This document shows positions 9,824 through 19,524 of a DNA stretch of 64,000 nucleotides, piece after piece. Position 1 is the first letter of the stretch. Every line of letters starts with the position of its first letter. The DNA comes from Lacimicrobium sp. SS2-24 (lineage in GTDB: Bacteria; Pseudomonadota; Gammaproteobacteria; Enterobacterales; Alteromonadaceae), in the NCBI RefSeq assembly GCF_002201535.1, contig NZ_NIWW01000006.1, positions 124,001 through 188,000 of the forward strand, in the 5' to 3' direction. A program made the position numbers and the translations under genes. Under the pieces are notes generated by a model, which had not been told where the DNA came from, did no database searches, and worked only from the letters and a program-made list of their open reading frames with translations.

Positions 9824-10492
9824 TCAGGCATAAGCATAATCGCCACCAGCCTTTAGCGCCTTTTGATAGGCCTCCCGAGCATGAATCCGCGCAACATAAG
9901 CACAAATATTGGGGTGTGACTCACCTACAATACCGCGGGCAACCGCAGCCTCAAGCGGAAAACTCATCTGAATATCAGCACCGGTGGGATGACTACCCGC
10001 GAGCCACTCTTTACCCTGCAACTGCTGCTCTACGTAGGAAAAGTTATTCTTCAGGTTAGGGCCGATGAAAGACTTCATGGCTTTATCTGCAATCTTTCTG
10101 GCAATGGGCCTGGCGAAAAACGGCATGGGACTGGTGCGCACCTTATCCATGACCAACTTGAGCAACATGGGGGGCATCAATGATCCCTCGGCAAAATGCA
10201 GCCAGTAGTGATAATCAAGATGTTGTTCGCTTTCTTGCGCAGGGATCCAGTCCTGACCACCATACTCACTGCACAGGTAGTGAATAATGGCGCCCGACTC
10301 GGCCAGCACTCGGTCTTTGTCGGTTAACACTGGGGATTTCCCCAGAGGATGGACATTCTTCAGGCTTTGTGGCGCCAACATGGTTTTGCTGTCACGTTCA
10401 TAGCGCTGAATCTGATAATCCAGTCCCAGCTCCTCCAGTAACCAGAGTATACGTTGCGAGCGGCTGTTATTGAGGTGATGTAAAGTGAGCAT
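9824..10492 (-). CDS. Glutathione S-transferase family protein
   Basis: This 222-residue protein has an N-terminal thioredoxin-like domain beginning MLTLHHLNNSRSQRILWLLEELG, including the cis-Pro region KSPVLTD and the ESGAIIHYL helix, then an all-helical C-terminal domain. The start at 10492 is chosen because upstream in-frame codons are not part of the GST fold. Its substrate is unknown. It lies downstream of recQ on the same strand with a 64-base gap, so it may be read from the recQ transcript. Confidence 0.85.
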   Translation of the reverse strand: MLTLHHLNNSRSQRILWLLEELGLDYQIQRYERDSKTMLAPQSLKNVHPLGKSPVLTDKDRVLAESGAIIHYLCSEYGGQDWIPAQESEQHLDYHYWLHFAEGSLMPPMLLKLVMDKVRTSPMPFFARPIARKIADKAMKSFIGPNLKNNFSYVEQQLQGKEWLAGSHPTGADIQMSFPLEAAVARGIVGESHPNICAYVARIHAREAYQKALKAGGDYAYA

Positions 10493-10556
10493 ACTAATCC
10501 TTATTATCCATGTGATGCCTGATACTACGCATGTCTGACGAATGCGATCAGTTTTG

Positions 10557-12491
10557 TCATAGGGCGATGAGCTTGCAGTGTCTGACATCTTTTAGCACCT
10601 GCAAAAAGGGCGCTTGCTCCATTTTCGCAAACCCCTCCATGTTGGCGGCTTTTAACAGCGTTGTATCAGGGGTTCGGATCCCACAAAGAAAACGTGCCAG
10701 CGCTTCGTTGGTAACAGGGCGTTGTGCCTGCTTAGCGGCGTTCAGATAGGGCTTACACCACCCGGTAAACGATGCAACATCAGGTGGTTGCGAGGCGCTG
10801 TGTAGGGGAAGTGTTGCCGGCTCTCCCCGACACACTGAACAATGGCCACATGAGGTCGGCGCTTGCTGATCGGCAAAGTATTCGGCCAGCTGCTGACTCA
10901 GGCAAACATTGCGCTCAAACAGAGACAACATGGCCTCAATGCGCTGAATTTCGCTTTGCTGATGTTGCAGAAACAGGTCATGTAAGGTCTGTGTCAGTTC
11001 CTCCACCCGCCAGTTGCAATCTGCGATTTCATACACCTCTGTCATTTTGCCACTTTTAAGTTCAATCCACCCCTTCTCAGCAAAGTACTCCAGGGCCTTT
11101 AATACCCGCTGTCTGTCCTGCTGATAGCGTTGCCAGAGACTATCAAAGTTAACCCGGTGCCAGGTTCTGGCTTTAGGCGAGCATTCGAACAACTGAGTGA
11201 CAAAGGCACGACGCTCCCCTTCAAAGTGTCCGACAATCTCATCGACAGGCTGATGTGTCTTGAACATATATTCGGCAAAGTAACTGAACTTCGGTGTCAA
11301 AACAGATTGCAGTTGAAGATACACCAGCAACGTCTTAAGGGGCAGCTGACGCACGTTACTCTGTGCCGACAGGGTATGTAACTGAATGGCCCAATCCCCT
11401 GATTGTTGCTGAATCTGCTCGAGAATCAGGGCAATTCCCTGATAATCCGGTGTATCGCCATAAATAAAATTTTGCAGCACATTCACACCATCTCTGTTAG
11501 CCAGCACAGTGCAATAGGCCATGTTGCCATCGCGGCCTGCCCGGCCGATTTCCTGGCTGTAATTTTCAATCGATTTGGGCAAATCAAAATGGATGACTCT
11601 GCGGATATCCGCCTTATCTATCCCCATACCAAAGGCAATCGTGGCAACAATGCAGGGCGTTTCACCGGCCATAAATGCCCGCTGGACCGACTCCCGTCTG
11701 GCGTGCTCCATCCCTGCATGATAGGCCTGTGCCGCGATACCACTGTGTTGAAGCTGCCGGGCAAGGTGCTCGGCGGTGTGCTGTAGCGTCACGTACACAA
11801 TAGTCGGTGCCTGAGGTGACTCCGACAGCTGTGTCGTTAAACGGCTCAGCTTTTCATTTTCAGGAACCCCCTGCACCGCAATGTCGAGATTGCTGCGATA
11901 AAATCCGGTCGCCACCACGTTATCCTGAGAAATGGAAAATTTAGCACACATATCCCTGACCACCGCAGCGGTCGCCGTAGCGGTTAAAAGCAACACCTGG
12001 GGTATGTTCAGCGCGTTTTTGTCATCGGGGAGTTTGAGGTAATCAGGGCGAAAATTATGTCCCCACTCGGAAATACAATGGGCTTCATCCACCACCATCA
12101 TAGAAATGGGTATCTGAGCAATGAACTGACGGAACCGCTCATTTTTCAGGCGCTCTACCGAAATCATCAGAATTTTCAGCTTACCTTTGCGGGCGTCCCC
12201 CATCACCTGACGCTGCACTTCGGGGCTCTGCTGAGAATCAATACTGGCCGCAGCAATGCCTTTTTGCTGCAAAAAGGTCAGTTGATCCTGCATCAATGCC
12301 AACAACGGCGAGATCACCAAGGTCAGGTTCGGCAAATGCAAAGCTGGTAGTTGATAACACAGTGACTTTCCCGAGCCTGTGGGGAAAATGGCCGCGGCGG
12401 ACTGACCATTGAGCAGCGATTCAATCACCTTTTGCTGTCCCGGTCTGAGTTGCGTAAATCCGAATACCTGTTCCAGGTTGTGCTGATACAT
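10557..12491 (-). CDS. recQ: RecQ-family ATP-dependent DNA helicase
   Basis: This 644-residue superfamily 2 helicase unwinds DNA during repair and recombination. Motif I is FPTGSGKS, motif II is VVDEAHCISEWGHNF, and motif VI is QEIGRAGRDG. After the helicase core there is a zinc-binding RQC region ending with CGHCSVC near residue 570. The C-terminal region is short and an HRDC domain is not obvious, so this may be a RecQ paralogue rather than the canonical full RecQ. The start codon lies 292 bases from the divergent prkA gene. Confidence 0.9.
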   Translation of the reverse strand: MYQHNLEQVFGFTQLRPGQQKVIESLLNGQSAAAIFPTGSGKSLCYQLPALHLPNLTLVISPLLALMQDQLTFLQQKGIAAASIDSQQSPEVQRQVMGDARKGKLKILMISVERLKNERFRQFIAQIPISMMVVDEAHCISEWGHNFRPDYLKLPDDKNALNIPQVLLLTATATAAVVRDMCAKFSISQDNVVATGFYRSNLDIAVQGVPENEKLSRLTTQLSESPQAPTIVYVTLQHTAEHLARQLQHSGIAAQAYHAGMEHARRESVQRAFMAGETPCIVATIAFGMGIDKADIRRVIHFDLPKSIENYSQEIGRAGRDGNMAYCTVLANRDGVNVLQNFIYGDTPDYQGIALILEQIQQQSGDWAIQLHTLSAQSNVRQLPLKTLLVYLQLQSVLTPKFSYFAEYMFKTHQPVDEIVGHFEGERRAFVTQLFECSPKARTWHRVNFDSLWQRYQQDRQRVLKALEYFAEKGWIELKSGKMTEVYEIADCNWRVEELTQTLHDLFLQHQQSEIQRIEAMLSLFERNVCLSQQLAEYFADQQAPTSCGHCSVCRGEPATLPLHSASQPPDVASFTGWCKPYLNAAKQAQRPVTNEALARFLCGIRTPDTTLLKAANMEGFAKMEQAPFLQVLKDVRHCKLIAL

Positions 12492-12707
12492 AGTGTTGAT
12501 GAGTTGTGTTGATATGATAGCCGGTTGGCTGCGCAGTATAGCGCACTCCCCGGACGACCGTTGGTTTGTGTTGGCTGAGAAAACTGATCTGTTTGCTGCT
12601 CAGGCCAATATCCATCTGAGAAGCGGTGTTTTTTTGCGCAAAATATTCTCTGCAAAGGTCCATAATTTCGACAAATTGCAACACAGAAAGCGCAAATAGG
12701 GTCTAAC

Positions 12708-12750
12708 CTGATAAGGACAACCTGTTAATTAAGGTGTCCGTTTTTATCAG
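12708..12750 (+). promoter_or_regulatory. Long imperfect stem-loop upstream of prkA
   Basis: CTGATAA (12708-12714) pairs with TTATCAG (12744-12750), and inside it GGACAACCT pairs with AGGTGTCC with one bulge. The right arm contains a run of five T. It lies 32 bases upstream of the prkA start in an otherwise featureless 290-base gap. It could be an attenuator or leader structure, or a transcription-factor palindrome. Confidence 0.4.
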
Positions 12751-12782
12751 CCTAGTTCAGTAGATTATCCCGGAGGTGGTTT

Positions 12783-14705
12783 ATGGGTATTTTCGAACAC
12801 TACCAACAACGATATGAAGCCCACAAGGAAGAAGAATACAGCATCAGCGAGTTTCTTGAGCTATGTAAGCAGGACAAAACTGCTTATGCCAACGCTGCAG
12901 AGCGGTTGTTGCTGGCGATTGGTGAACCTCAGACTCTGGATACGTCACAGGACCCGGCCCTCAGCCGGATATTTTCTAATCGCGTCATCTCCCATTACCC
13001 TGCCTTTGACGACTTTTTCGGTATGGAAGAGTCCATTGAACAAATCGTTTCATACCTCAAGCATGCCGCGCAGGGGCTGGAAGAAAAGAAACAGATTCTT
13101 TATCTGCTCGGACCGGTAGGGGGAGGTAAATCCTCGCTGGCGGAAAAACTCAAAGAGCTGATGCAGAAAGTGCCCATCTACTGCCTCAAGGGCTCACCGG
13201 TAAACGACCACCCTTTGTGTCTGTTTGATATCAACGAAGACGGGGACATTCTGGATAAAGAATACGGTATCCCTGGCCGCTATCTGAAAACCATCATGTC
13301 GCCGTGGGCCAGAAAACGACTGCACGAGTATAACGGCGACGTATCCCAGTTTCGCGTGGTCAAAATGCATCCGAGTGTGCTGGATCAGGTGGCCGTCGCG
13401 AAAACCGAGCCGGGTGATGACAATAACCAGGACATTTCGGCACTGGTGGGTAAGGTGGACATCCGTAAACTGGAGCAGTTTGCGCAAAATGACCCGGATG
13501 CCTACAGCTACTCCGGCGCCTTGTGCAAAGCCAATCAGGGGCTGATGGAATTTGTGGAGATGTTCAAGGCCCCCATCAAAGTCCTGCACCCACTTTTAAC
13601 CGCGACACAGGAGGGAAACTACAACCCCACTGAAGGCTTTTCTGCCCTCCCCTTTGACGGCATTATTCTGGCACACTCAAATGAATCGGAGTGGATGAGT
13701 TTTCGCAACAATCGCAACAACGAAGCATTTCTGGACAGGGTGTACATTGTTAAGGTGCCCTATTGTCTGCGCATGACCGAAGAGCAGAAGATTTACCGCA
13801 AACTGATTGAAAACAGTGAGCTAAGCGGCGCACCCTGTGCCCCTGGCACGCTGGAAATTCTGTCTCAGTTTACCGTACTCTCGCGCCTCAAAGAGCCAGA
13901 GAACTCCAGCATCTATTCAAAAATGCGGGTGTATGATGGCGAGAGCCTCAAAGATACCGATCCAAAAGCCAAGTCCTACCAGGAATACCGTGACTATGCC
14001 GGTGTCGATGAGGGAATGGAGGGCTTAAGCACACGCTTTGCCTTTAAGATCCTCTCCAAGGTTTTCAACTTTGATGCTCAGGAAGTTGCCGCCAATCCAG
14101 TACACCTTTTCTATGTGCTCGAGCGCCAGATAGAGCGGGAGCAATTTCCCCCTGAAACTGCCGAACGCTACAAAGAGTTTCTCAAGGGGTATCTGATCCC
14201 CAAATATGTGGAATTCATCGGTAAAGAAATTCAGACCGCTTATCTGGAATCCTATTCTGAATACGGCCAGAACCTGTTTGATCGCTATGTGACCTATGCC
14301 GACTTCTGGATCCAGGATCAGGAATACCGAGATCCGGAAACCGGGCAGTTATTTGACCGTGAAGCGCTGAACGCCGAACTGGAAAAAATCGAAAAGCCAG
14401 CCGGTATCAGCAATCCGAAAGACTTTCGTAATGAGATCGTTAACTTTGTTCTGCGAGCGCGGGCTAACAACAAGGGCAAAAACCCGGCATGGACCAGTTA
14501 CGAGAAACTACGCACCGTCATCGAAAAGAAAATGTTCTCTAATACAGAAGATTTACTGCCGGTCATCTCATTTAATGCCAAGAGCAGTGCTGAGGATCAG
14601 AAGAAGCACGACGACTTTGTTAAGCGTATGACAGAAAAGGGTTACACCCAGAAGCAGGTCCGCTTGCTGTGTGAGTGGTATCTGCGCGTACGCAAATCCT
14701 CGTAG
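12783..14705 (+). CDS. yeaG: PrkA-family serine protein kinase (YeaG)
   Basis: This 640-residue protein carries an AAA+-like P-loop domain (GPVGGGKSSLAEKL near residue 107) and a C-terminal PrkA kinase-like domain. In enterobacteria YeaG acts in nutrient-stress adaptation together with YeaH. A strong ribosome binding site (CGGAGGTGG) precedes the ATG. It ends 18 bases before yeaH, an operon conserved across many proteobacteria. The usual third partner SpoVR/YcgB is not found downstream in this window. Confidence 0.95.
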   Translation: MGIFEHYQQRYEAHKEEEYSISEFLELCKQDKTAYANAAERLLLAIGEPQTLDTSQDPALSRIFSNRVISHYPAFDDFFGMEESIEQIVSYLKHAAQGLEEKKQILYLLGPVGGGKSSLAEKLKELMQKVPIYCLKGSPVNDHPLCLFDINEDGDILDKEYGIPGRYLKTIMSPWARKRLHEYNGDVSQFRVVKMHPSVLDQVAVAKTEPGDDNNQDISALVGKVDIRKLEQFAQNDPDAYSYSGALCKANQGLMEFVEMFKAPIKVLHPLLTATQEGNYNPTEGFSALPFDGIILAHSNESEWMSFRNNRNNEAFLDRVYIVKVPYCLRMTEEQKIYRKLIENSELSGAPCAPGTLEILSQFTVLSRLKEPENSSIYSKMRVYDGESLKDTDPKAKSYQEYRDYAGVDEGMEGLSTRFAFKILSKVFNFDAQEVAANPVHLFYVLERQIEREQFPPETAERYKEFLKGYLIPKYVEFIGKEIQTAYLESYSEYGQNLFDRYVTYADFWIQDQEYRDPETGQLFDREALNAELEKIEKPAGISNPKDFRNEIVNFVLRARANNKGKNPAWTSYEKLRTVIEKKMFSNTEDLLPVISFNAKSSAEDQKKHDDFVKRMTEKGYTQKQVRLLCEWYLRVRKSS

Positions 14706-14723
14706 GGCGCACAGGAGAGCAGT

Positions 14724-15992
14724 ATGGCGCACTTTATCGACAGACGTGAGAACAGCAAAGGAAAAAGCACGGTTAACCGCCAGCGCTTTATTCGCCGCTA
14801 CAAGCAGCAAATCAAAAAGGCGGTGTCCGACGCGATCAGCAAACGCAGTGTCACCGACGTTGAGACCGGCGAGAGCGTGAATATCCCTACCCGGGATATT
14901 AAAGAGCCGCTCTTTCATACCGGCAAAGGCGGTGTGCGAGATCGGGTGCACCCGGGCAATGACCAGTTTTCGCAGGGCGATCGCATACAACGGCCCATGG
15001 GAGGTCAATCTGGTGGCAGTGGTGAAGGTGAGGCCTCTGACAGCGGTGAGGGCGAAGACGACTTCGTCTTTCAGATATCCAAGGATGAATACCTTGATCT
15101 GCTGTTTGAAGATCTCGCGCTGCCCAACCTTAAGAAAACCCAGTTAGATAAACTGGTGGAGTATAAAACCTACCGCAGCGGGTTTAAAACCGATGGCGTA
15201 CCCAGCAATCTGGATATTGTGCGCTCTTTGCGGGGCTCTATGGCGCGGCGCATCGCCCTGACCGGAGACAAACGGCGGCAGTTACAGGAACTGGAAGCTC
15301 GGTTAGAAGCCCTCAAAAAAGACAAGCATGAGCATCAGCTTGAGATTACCGAGCTTGAAGAGGAAATTGCAGCACTAAAAGCACGCATCGCCAGTGTGCC
15401 ATTTCTGGACACCATTGATTTGCGCTTTCGCAATTTTGAAAAACGGCCCTTGCCCACCAGTAAGGCGGTGATGTTTTGTCTCATGGATGTTTCGGGCTCC
15501 ATGGACCAGGCCACCAAAGACATGGCAAAGCGCTTTTATATTTTGCTCTATCTGTTTCTGACCCGCACCTATAAGAACGTCGAAGTGGTCTACATTCGCC
15601 ACCACACCCAGGCCAAAGAAGTGGACGAACACGAGTTTTTTTACTCTCAGGAAACCGGCGGTACCATTGTGTCCAGTGCGCTGAAACTGATGGACGAGAT
15701 CATTCAGGCCCGCTATCCCAGTAACGAATGGAATATATACGCCGCACAAGCCTCAGACGGTGATAACTGGGCTGACGACTCGCCTCAATGTGCAGATCTT
15801 CTGATAAACCGCTTACTGCCGATTGTGCGCTATTATGCCTATATTGAAATCACCCAGCGTCAGCACCAGAGTCTGTGGCGTCAGTACGAACAGGTGTCCG
15901 CTGTGTTTGACAATTTTGCCATTAAGCATATTCGTCAGGTAGAAGATATCTATCCGGTGTTCAGAGAGCTATTTAAAAAACAAGCGGCCTGA
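14724..15992 (+). CDS. yeaH: YeaH/DUF444 family protein with VWA-like MIDAS
   Basis: This 422-residue partner of PrkA has a basic N-terminal region, a Ser/Gly/Glu-rich linker (about residues 92-112), a coiled coil rich in Glu and Lys (about 185-230) and a VWA-like fold with the MIDAS motif DVSGSMD near residue 253. It is thought to bind the kinase or its client proteins. The SD sequence AGGAG precedes the ATG at 14724. A bidirectional terminator follows the gene. Confidence 0.93.
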   Translation: MAHFIDRRENSKGKSTVNRQRFIRRYKQQIKKAVSDAISKRSVTDVETGESVNIPTRDIKEPLFHTGKGGVRDRVHPGNDQFSQGDRIQRPMGGQSGGSGEGEASDSGEGEDDFVFQISKDEYLDLLFEDLALPNLKKTQLDKLVEYKTYRSGFKTDGVPSNLDIVRSLRGSMARRIALTGDKRRQLQELEARLEALKKDKHEHQLEITELEEEIAALKARIASVPFLDTIDLRFRNFEKRPLPTSKAVMFCLMDVSGSMDQATKDMAKRFYILLYLFLTRTYKNVEVVYIRHHTQAKEVDEHEFFYSQETGGTIVSSALKLMDEIIQARYPSNEWNIYAAQASDGDNWADDSPQCADLLINRLLPIVRYYAYIEITQRQHQSLWRQYEQVSAVFDNFAIKHIRQVEDIYPVFRELFKKQAA

Positions 15993-16017
15993 CAAGGCAT
16001 TGGCACCAAAAACAAAA

Positions 16018-16045
16018 AACCAGGCACATAGGCCTGGTTTTCTTA
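16018..16045. terminator. Bidirectional terminator between yeaH and the PEP-CTERM gene
   Basis: AACCAGGC and GCCTGGTT form an 8-bp stem with a 6-base loop, flanked by A-rich and T-rich runs on the two sides. It can therefore serve both convergent genes. Confidence 0.8.
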
Positions 16046-16064
16046 TGATTCACACGGACTTGCC

Positions 16065-16679
16065 TTAGCGATTACGGGCGTGCGCCTTTGTGCGCGCCAC
16101 TGCCATACCAAGCAGTCCTAATGCCAACAGCGCCAATGGCATTGGCTCTGGTACATCGGTCGCATCCCCTTCACCAATCTGGATTTGGAACGTGGCGCTG
16201 CCACCGGTAAAGTTAAACGTATCTGGCTGATAGTCATAGCTGATATGCAGGCTATTGGCGGTATATGACAAAGCCGCAACCACACCCACATCGGTCAAAT
16301 CATCATTGATCAGGCTGATACCGGTAATGCTCTGACCAGGCTGGGCAAACACGATATTGCTGAGCCAGGCGTCAAAGGTTTTAAAATCCAAGTCATCCTG
16401 TGAGTCCAGGGTCAGAATATTGGTGCTGGTATCATAATCCATCCATACCACGCCGCCGTTCCAGCTGTCTGGATTTTCGACAAAATCATCGTCATTGAGC
16501 TCATATCCAGCCCCCACAGATTGGCCTATGGATTCGTATATAAGGGGGAGCCCATTACGAACATCGGGAAGGTTCGCTTCAGTGCGAAAATCAGCGGTGA
16601 TCAACGTGGCATTTACGGCGAAGGGCAACATCAACGCAAAACCCAAAAATCCCATACGACACAGCTTGGTTACAAACAT
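16065..16679 (-). CDS. PEP-CTERM sorting-domain protein
   Basis: This 204-residue secreted protein begins with a signal peptide (cleavage expected after VNA) and ends with the PEP-CTERM signal: VPEP, a hydrophobic helix (LALLALGLLGMAVA) and a basic tail (RTKAHARNR). Such proteins are processed by the exosortase EpsH/XrtA-type system and are often linked to exopolysaccharide. The middle part is rich in Asp and beta strands, without a recognised catalytic motif. No exosortase gene is in this window. Confidence 0.88.
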   Translation of the reverse strand: MFVTKLCRMGFLGFALMLPFAVNATLITADFRTEANLPDVRNGLPLIYESIGQSVGAGYELNDDDFVENPDSWNGGVVWMDYDTSTNILTLDSQDDLDFKTFDAWLSNIVFAQPGQSITGISLINDDLTDVGVVAALSYTANSLHISYDYQPDTFNFTGGSATFQIQIGEGDATDVPEPMPLALLALGLLGMAVARTKAHARNR

Positions 16680-17027
16680 TTTGAGTACCTCATTACGACT
16701 TGATACAGACTACTAGCTAATAAAAAGCAAGCATCAAGCCAACTTTTTTATTCTTATTTATCAATATGTTGAAAGCATCCAAGTCACGATGTGTAAACGA
16801 AACCGACACACGATACACCCTTCACCTTAGCATAATGCCTATCACTAATCTGCCTCCAACAGATAAACAACAACAGTCAGCATGACTGCAGGTGATGCTG
16901 AGCGCATCCACCCCACTGGCTTAGATGCCGCTAAACACCACGATTGGTTTATTTACCGTTTCACCATTGCAATTCTTTACGCCTGCAACCATATTGAAGT
17001 GATACATGTGATTTTTATCGGCGCTAT

Positions 17028-17352
17028 GATTCAAGCCTCTACCCCAACATCTCGTCTCAGTCACTGGCTGCTCTTCAGCTTGGGTATCTGGGCGAGTCTG
17101 CTGTTAGCAGATAGCGTCTTTGACAATAGCCTCACCGATGATCATCACCTTGTTGTCCAACAAGACACACAACAAAGCCTTTACATACTGGCTGAGGATG
17201 GCGCTGACTGTGACGATGCCAATCTTTGCAGTTTCAATAACAACCTCCAGCCAGTCCCTTCAGCCCCTTTGCGATGTGCTGTCAGATCACATCGATCATC
17301 CTACCACGTACTTTATCATCCTCGCGCACCACCACAACGTCTCCAAAGCTAA
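17028..17352 (+). CDS. Possible small exported protein, uncertain
   Basis: The 850-base stretch between the PEP-CTERM gene and the CBS-protein gene has no confident gene. One open frame here would give a 108-residue product with a hydrophobic N-terminal segment (SHWLLFSLGIWASLLLA) and an acidic middle with two cysteines. There is no clear ribosome binding site, and an overlapping frame (17120-17362) is equally plausible at the C-terminal end. This could be a decayed or frameshifted gene. Confidence 0.2.
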
Positions 17353-17530
17353 GGTTCTTTGAGCTGAGAATACGGCTTTTTGCCATAGCGCTTTACGCCG
17401 TATTAACAGATCACACGATATATCAATGCAAAACGGTACCAGCCTGCGCAACAGGCAGACACGCAGCTTTCTATGTTGCTGCGCTGATACCGCCCGTATT
17501 TGAGAATGAATGATTTTCTGGAGACAATCC

Positions 17531-18115
17531 ATGTTGTATAAAACACTGAAAACAATGCGCCTTGACGACATCAGCGCTTATCAAACTCAGGGCTCGCCGA
17601 TGAACGTGACTTTGCAGACCCCCGTCTCTGCAATTCTGGATGTGTTCTTAAGTACCCCACCGTTACTCATTGAAAAACATGCCAGCATCGATGACGCCAT
17701 GCTGCGACTGCAAAAAACTCGCAGCAAGTATGCCCTGGTGACAGATCAACACCAGCACATCATCGGCCTGCTAACCTATGCGGACTTGTGTAGCCGAAAG
17801 GTACTGATGATGTGTGAGCGAAAAGGCTTACGTCGGGATGATTTAAACGCGGAAGATCTGATGATCCCGCGTGAAAAGCTTCACGGCATTCCCATCAGGG
17901 AGCTGGAGTCGGCCCAGGTAGGCGCTTTGCTGAAAACGCTGCAACATCTGAATCAGGAGTTTGCACTTATCGTCAATAAACAAGATCAGCTTTGTGGCGT
18001 GATCAGTGCCAGAGACCTGATGCATGCGATGAATATCAGCGTAATGCCCCAGATTACCGCCCACAGCTTTAACGATATTTTCAACGTGATTCATCATCAT
18101 GAGGAACTAACCTGA
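17531..18115 (+). CDS. CBS-domain protein
   Basis: This 194-residue protein contains two CBS motifs (about residues 37-85 and 108-170), which typically bind adenine nucleotides and regulate partner proteins. The ATG at 17531 is preferred because CTGGAG lies at the right distance upstream. There is no additional catalytic or membrane domain. It ends opposite a convergent gene, with a hairpin between them. The partner is not evident from the neighbourhood. Confidence 0.8.
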   Translation: MLYKTLKTMRLDDISAYQTQGSPMNVTLQTPVSAILDVFLSTPPLLIEKHASIDDAMLRLQKTRSKYALVTDQHQHIIGLLTYADLCSRKVLMMCERKGLRRDDLNAEDLMIPREKLHGIPIRELESAQVGALLKTLQHLNQEFALIVNKQDQLCGVISARDLMHAMNISVMPQITAHSFNDIFNVIHHHEELT

Positions 18116-18126
18116 GTTAACGACCG

Positions 18127-18161
18127 TCCTCTCTGGCACACCATTATCGGTGCCAGAGAGG
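18127..18161. terminator. Strong hairpin between convergent genes
   Basis: CCTCTCTGGCAC and GTGCCAGAGAGG form a perfect 12-bp stem with an 11-base loop, 11 bases after the CBS-protein stop codon. There is no clear T tract, so termination is inferred from position and stem strength. Confidence 0.5.
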
Positions 18162-18224
18162 CATTAACACGGGAATATGAATCCCAATTCAGGCCCTGGC
18201 TCACACACGCGTTGCCGATACGGA

Positions 18225-19289
18225 TTAATCTTCAACCCATTCCAATGGGGTCACATCCGGCAAGGTCCATACAAAGTCCTCTCCCATCAGCTTTGAGGGA
18301 GTGATACTGCCTGAAGCCTTTACCTCTTCGTTTAATACCGCGCTGATAATCGCCAGTGGCGCGGTGATGGTCAGATCATACCCATTGGGACAGGTAAAGC
18401 GTGCGGTACGCTTATTGCCATCGTCATCCCAGACTTGTCCCCACAAATACGTAGGACTGGATTTACGTACCGCTTCATCAGGCCCGCTGATCTTTTTCTC
18501 AATTTGTTTTTTTGTCATATTCTGGACAAAGGACAAGCCATAGAACCAACGCCACTTCTGGATCTTGTGCATCTTCTCCACGGTTTTAGGATGTACGGGC
18601 ACATAAACCGCCACATTTTTAATTCCGGTACTGTGATAGGCCGTACTGACATCTCCCCAGGGAATGGTCATGGCCAGACGCTCCCCCTCACCAAAATCAA
18701 TCTGCCGTGTCTTTGAATAAATGCCGGTTATCTGTCCATTTTCGCGCACCTGGCACAACGACCCCATACTCTCGACGGAGGTTTTGGCTGTGCCCGGACT
18801 GAGTTGTTTCGCGGCCTTATACGCAAGTTCCAGGTGGGTGGCACTCGGCAGCGCCTGCTTCAGCTTAGCCGCCAGGCAATCTGTTGGCACCACATCAAAA
18901 CCCACTCCCGGGCACACCATCATGCCCGCTGCTTTGGCACGTTTATCGACATCTTGGGCATGAGCTTGCTCAAATACCGCAATCTCACCGGTGATATCAA
19001 AATAGTGGGTCGCGGTATCTATACAGGCTTCGCGCATCGGCTCATGGGTTGCCGAAAAAGGACCGGCGCAATGTAACACCAACGCCATCTCTTTCAGGCT
19101 TTCCCGCAGCGCCTGTCCATCGGACAGATCCACAATAACGGCCTGCAAGCCGAGTTCATTGGCCAATGCCGTCACCTTGTCTTTATTCCGGCCAGCCAGA
19201 ACGGGGGTCATGCCCCGTTGTTTCGCTTCCCGGGCAATCAACTGTGCACTGTATCCATTGGCACCATATATCATCCACTTGCTTTTCAT
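18225..19289 (-). CDS. Saccharopine dehydrogenase-like NAD(P)-binding oxidoreductase
   Basis: This 354-residue protein starts with a Rossmann motif (MIYGANGYSAQLIA) and resembles the saccharopine dehydrogenase/trans-acting enoyl reductase superfamily, as in YNR-type saccharopine dehydrogenase-like oxidoreductases. The motif HYFDITGEIAVFE near residue 98 is typical of this group. The ATG at 19289 is chosen because the Rossmann fold starts directly after it; a 21-residue upstream extension is possible but not conserved-looking. The substrate is unknown. It is divergent from bacterioferritin. Confidence 0.8.
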   Translation of the reverse strand: MKSKWMIYGANGYSAQLIAREAKQRGMTPVLAGRNKDKVTALANELGLQAVIVDLSDGQALRESLKEMALVLHCAGPFSATHEPMREACIDTATHYFDITGEIAVFEQAHAQDVDKRAKAAGMMVCPGVGFDVVPTDCLAAKLKQALPSATHLELAYKAAKQLSPGTAKTSVESMGSLCQVRENGQITGIYSKTRQIDFGEGERLAMTIPWGDVSTAYHSTGIKNVAVYVPVHPKTVEKMHKIQKWRWFYGLSFVQNMTKKQIEKKISGPDEAVRKSSPTYLWGQVWDDDGNKRTARFTCPNGYDLTITAPLAIISAVLNEEVKASGSITPSKLMGEDFVWTLPDVTPLEWVED

Positions 19290-19412
19290 AGGGGCTCCCC
19301 TGTTAGGGTTGAAGAGTGTTAACGCTATTAATTTCATAAACAACGATAACATTCAAACAATTGTATGAATTTATCTGGGATTCTTTGCAACCATCTCAAA
19401 GCGAAGTGGCAA

Positions 19413-19427
19413 CAATAATCACTATCA
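19413..19427. promoter_or_regulatory. Candidate Fur box upstream of bacterioferritin
   Basis: The minus-strand sequence TGATAGTGATTATTG resembles the 15-base Fur consensus TGATAATNATTATCA with about three mismatches. It lies about 100 bases upstream of the bacterioferritin start, in the region shared with a divergent gene. The match is imperfect. Confidence 0.35.
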
Positions 19428-19524
19428 TTTATTAATACCTTGATTTAAAAGTAAAATTTTATATTCCCTGATGATTGAGCTAAACTTGACGGCTACATAG
19501 GAACAACGGGAACTGGACGCAATA

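Noticed and set aside
18127-18161. Riboswitch or small RNA at the strong hairpin after the CBS gene
   Set aside because: It is a simple perfect stem between convergent stop codons, best explained as a terminator-type structure.
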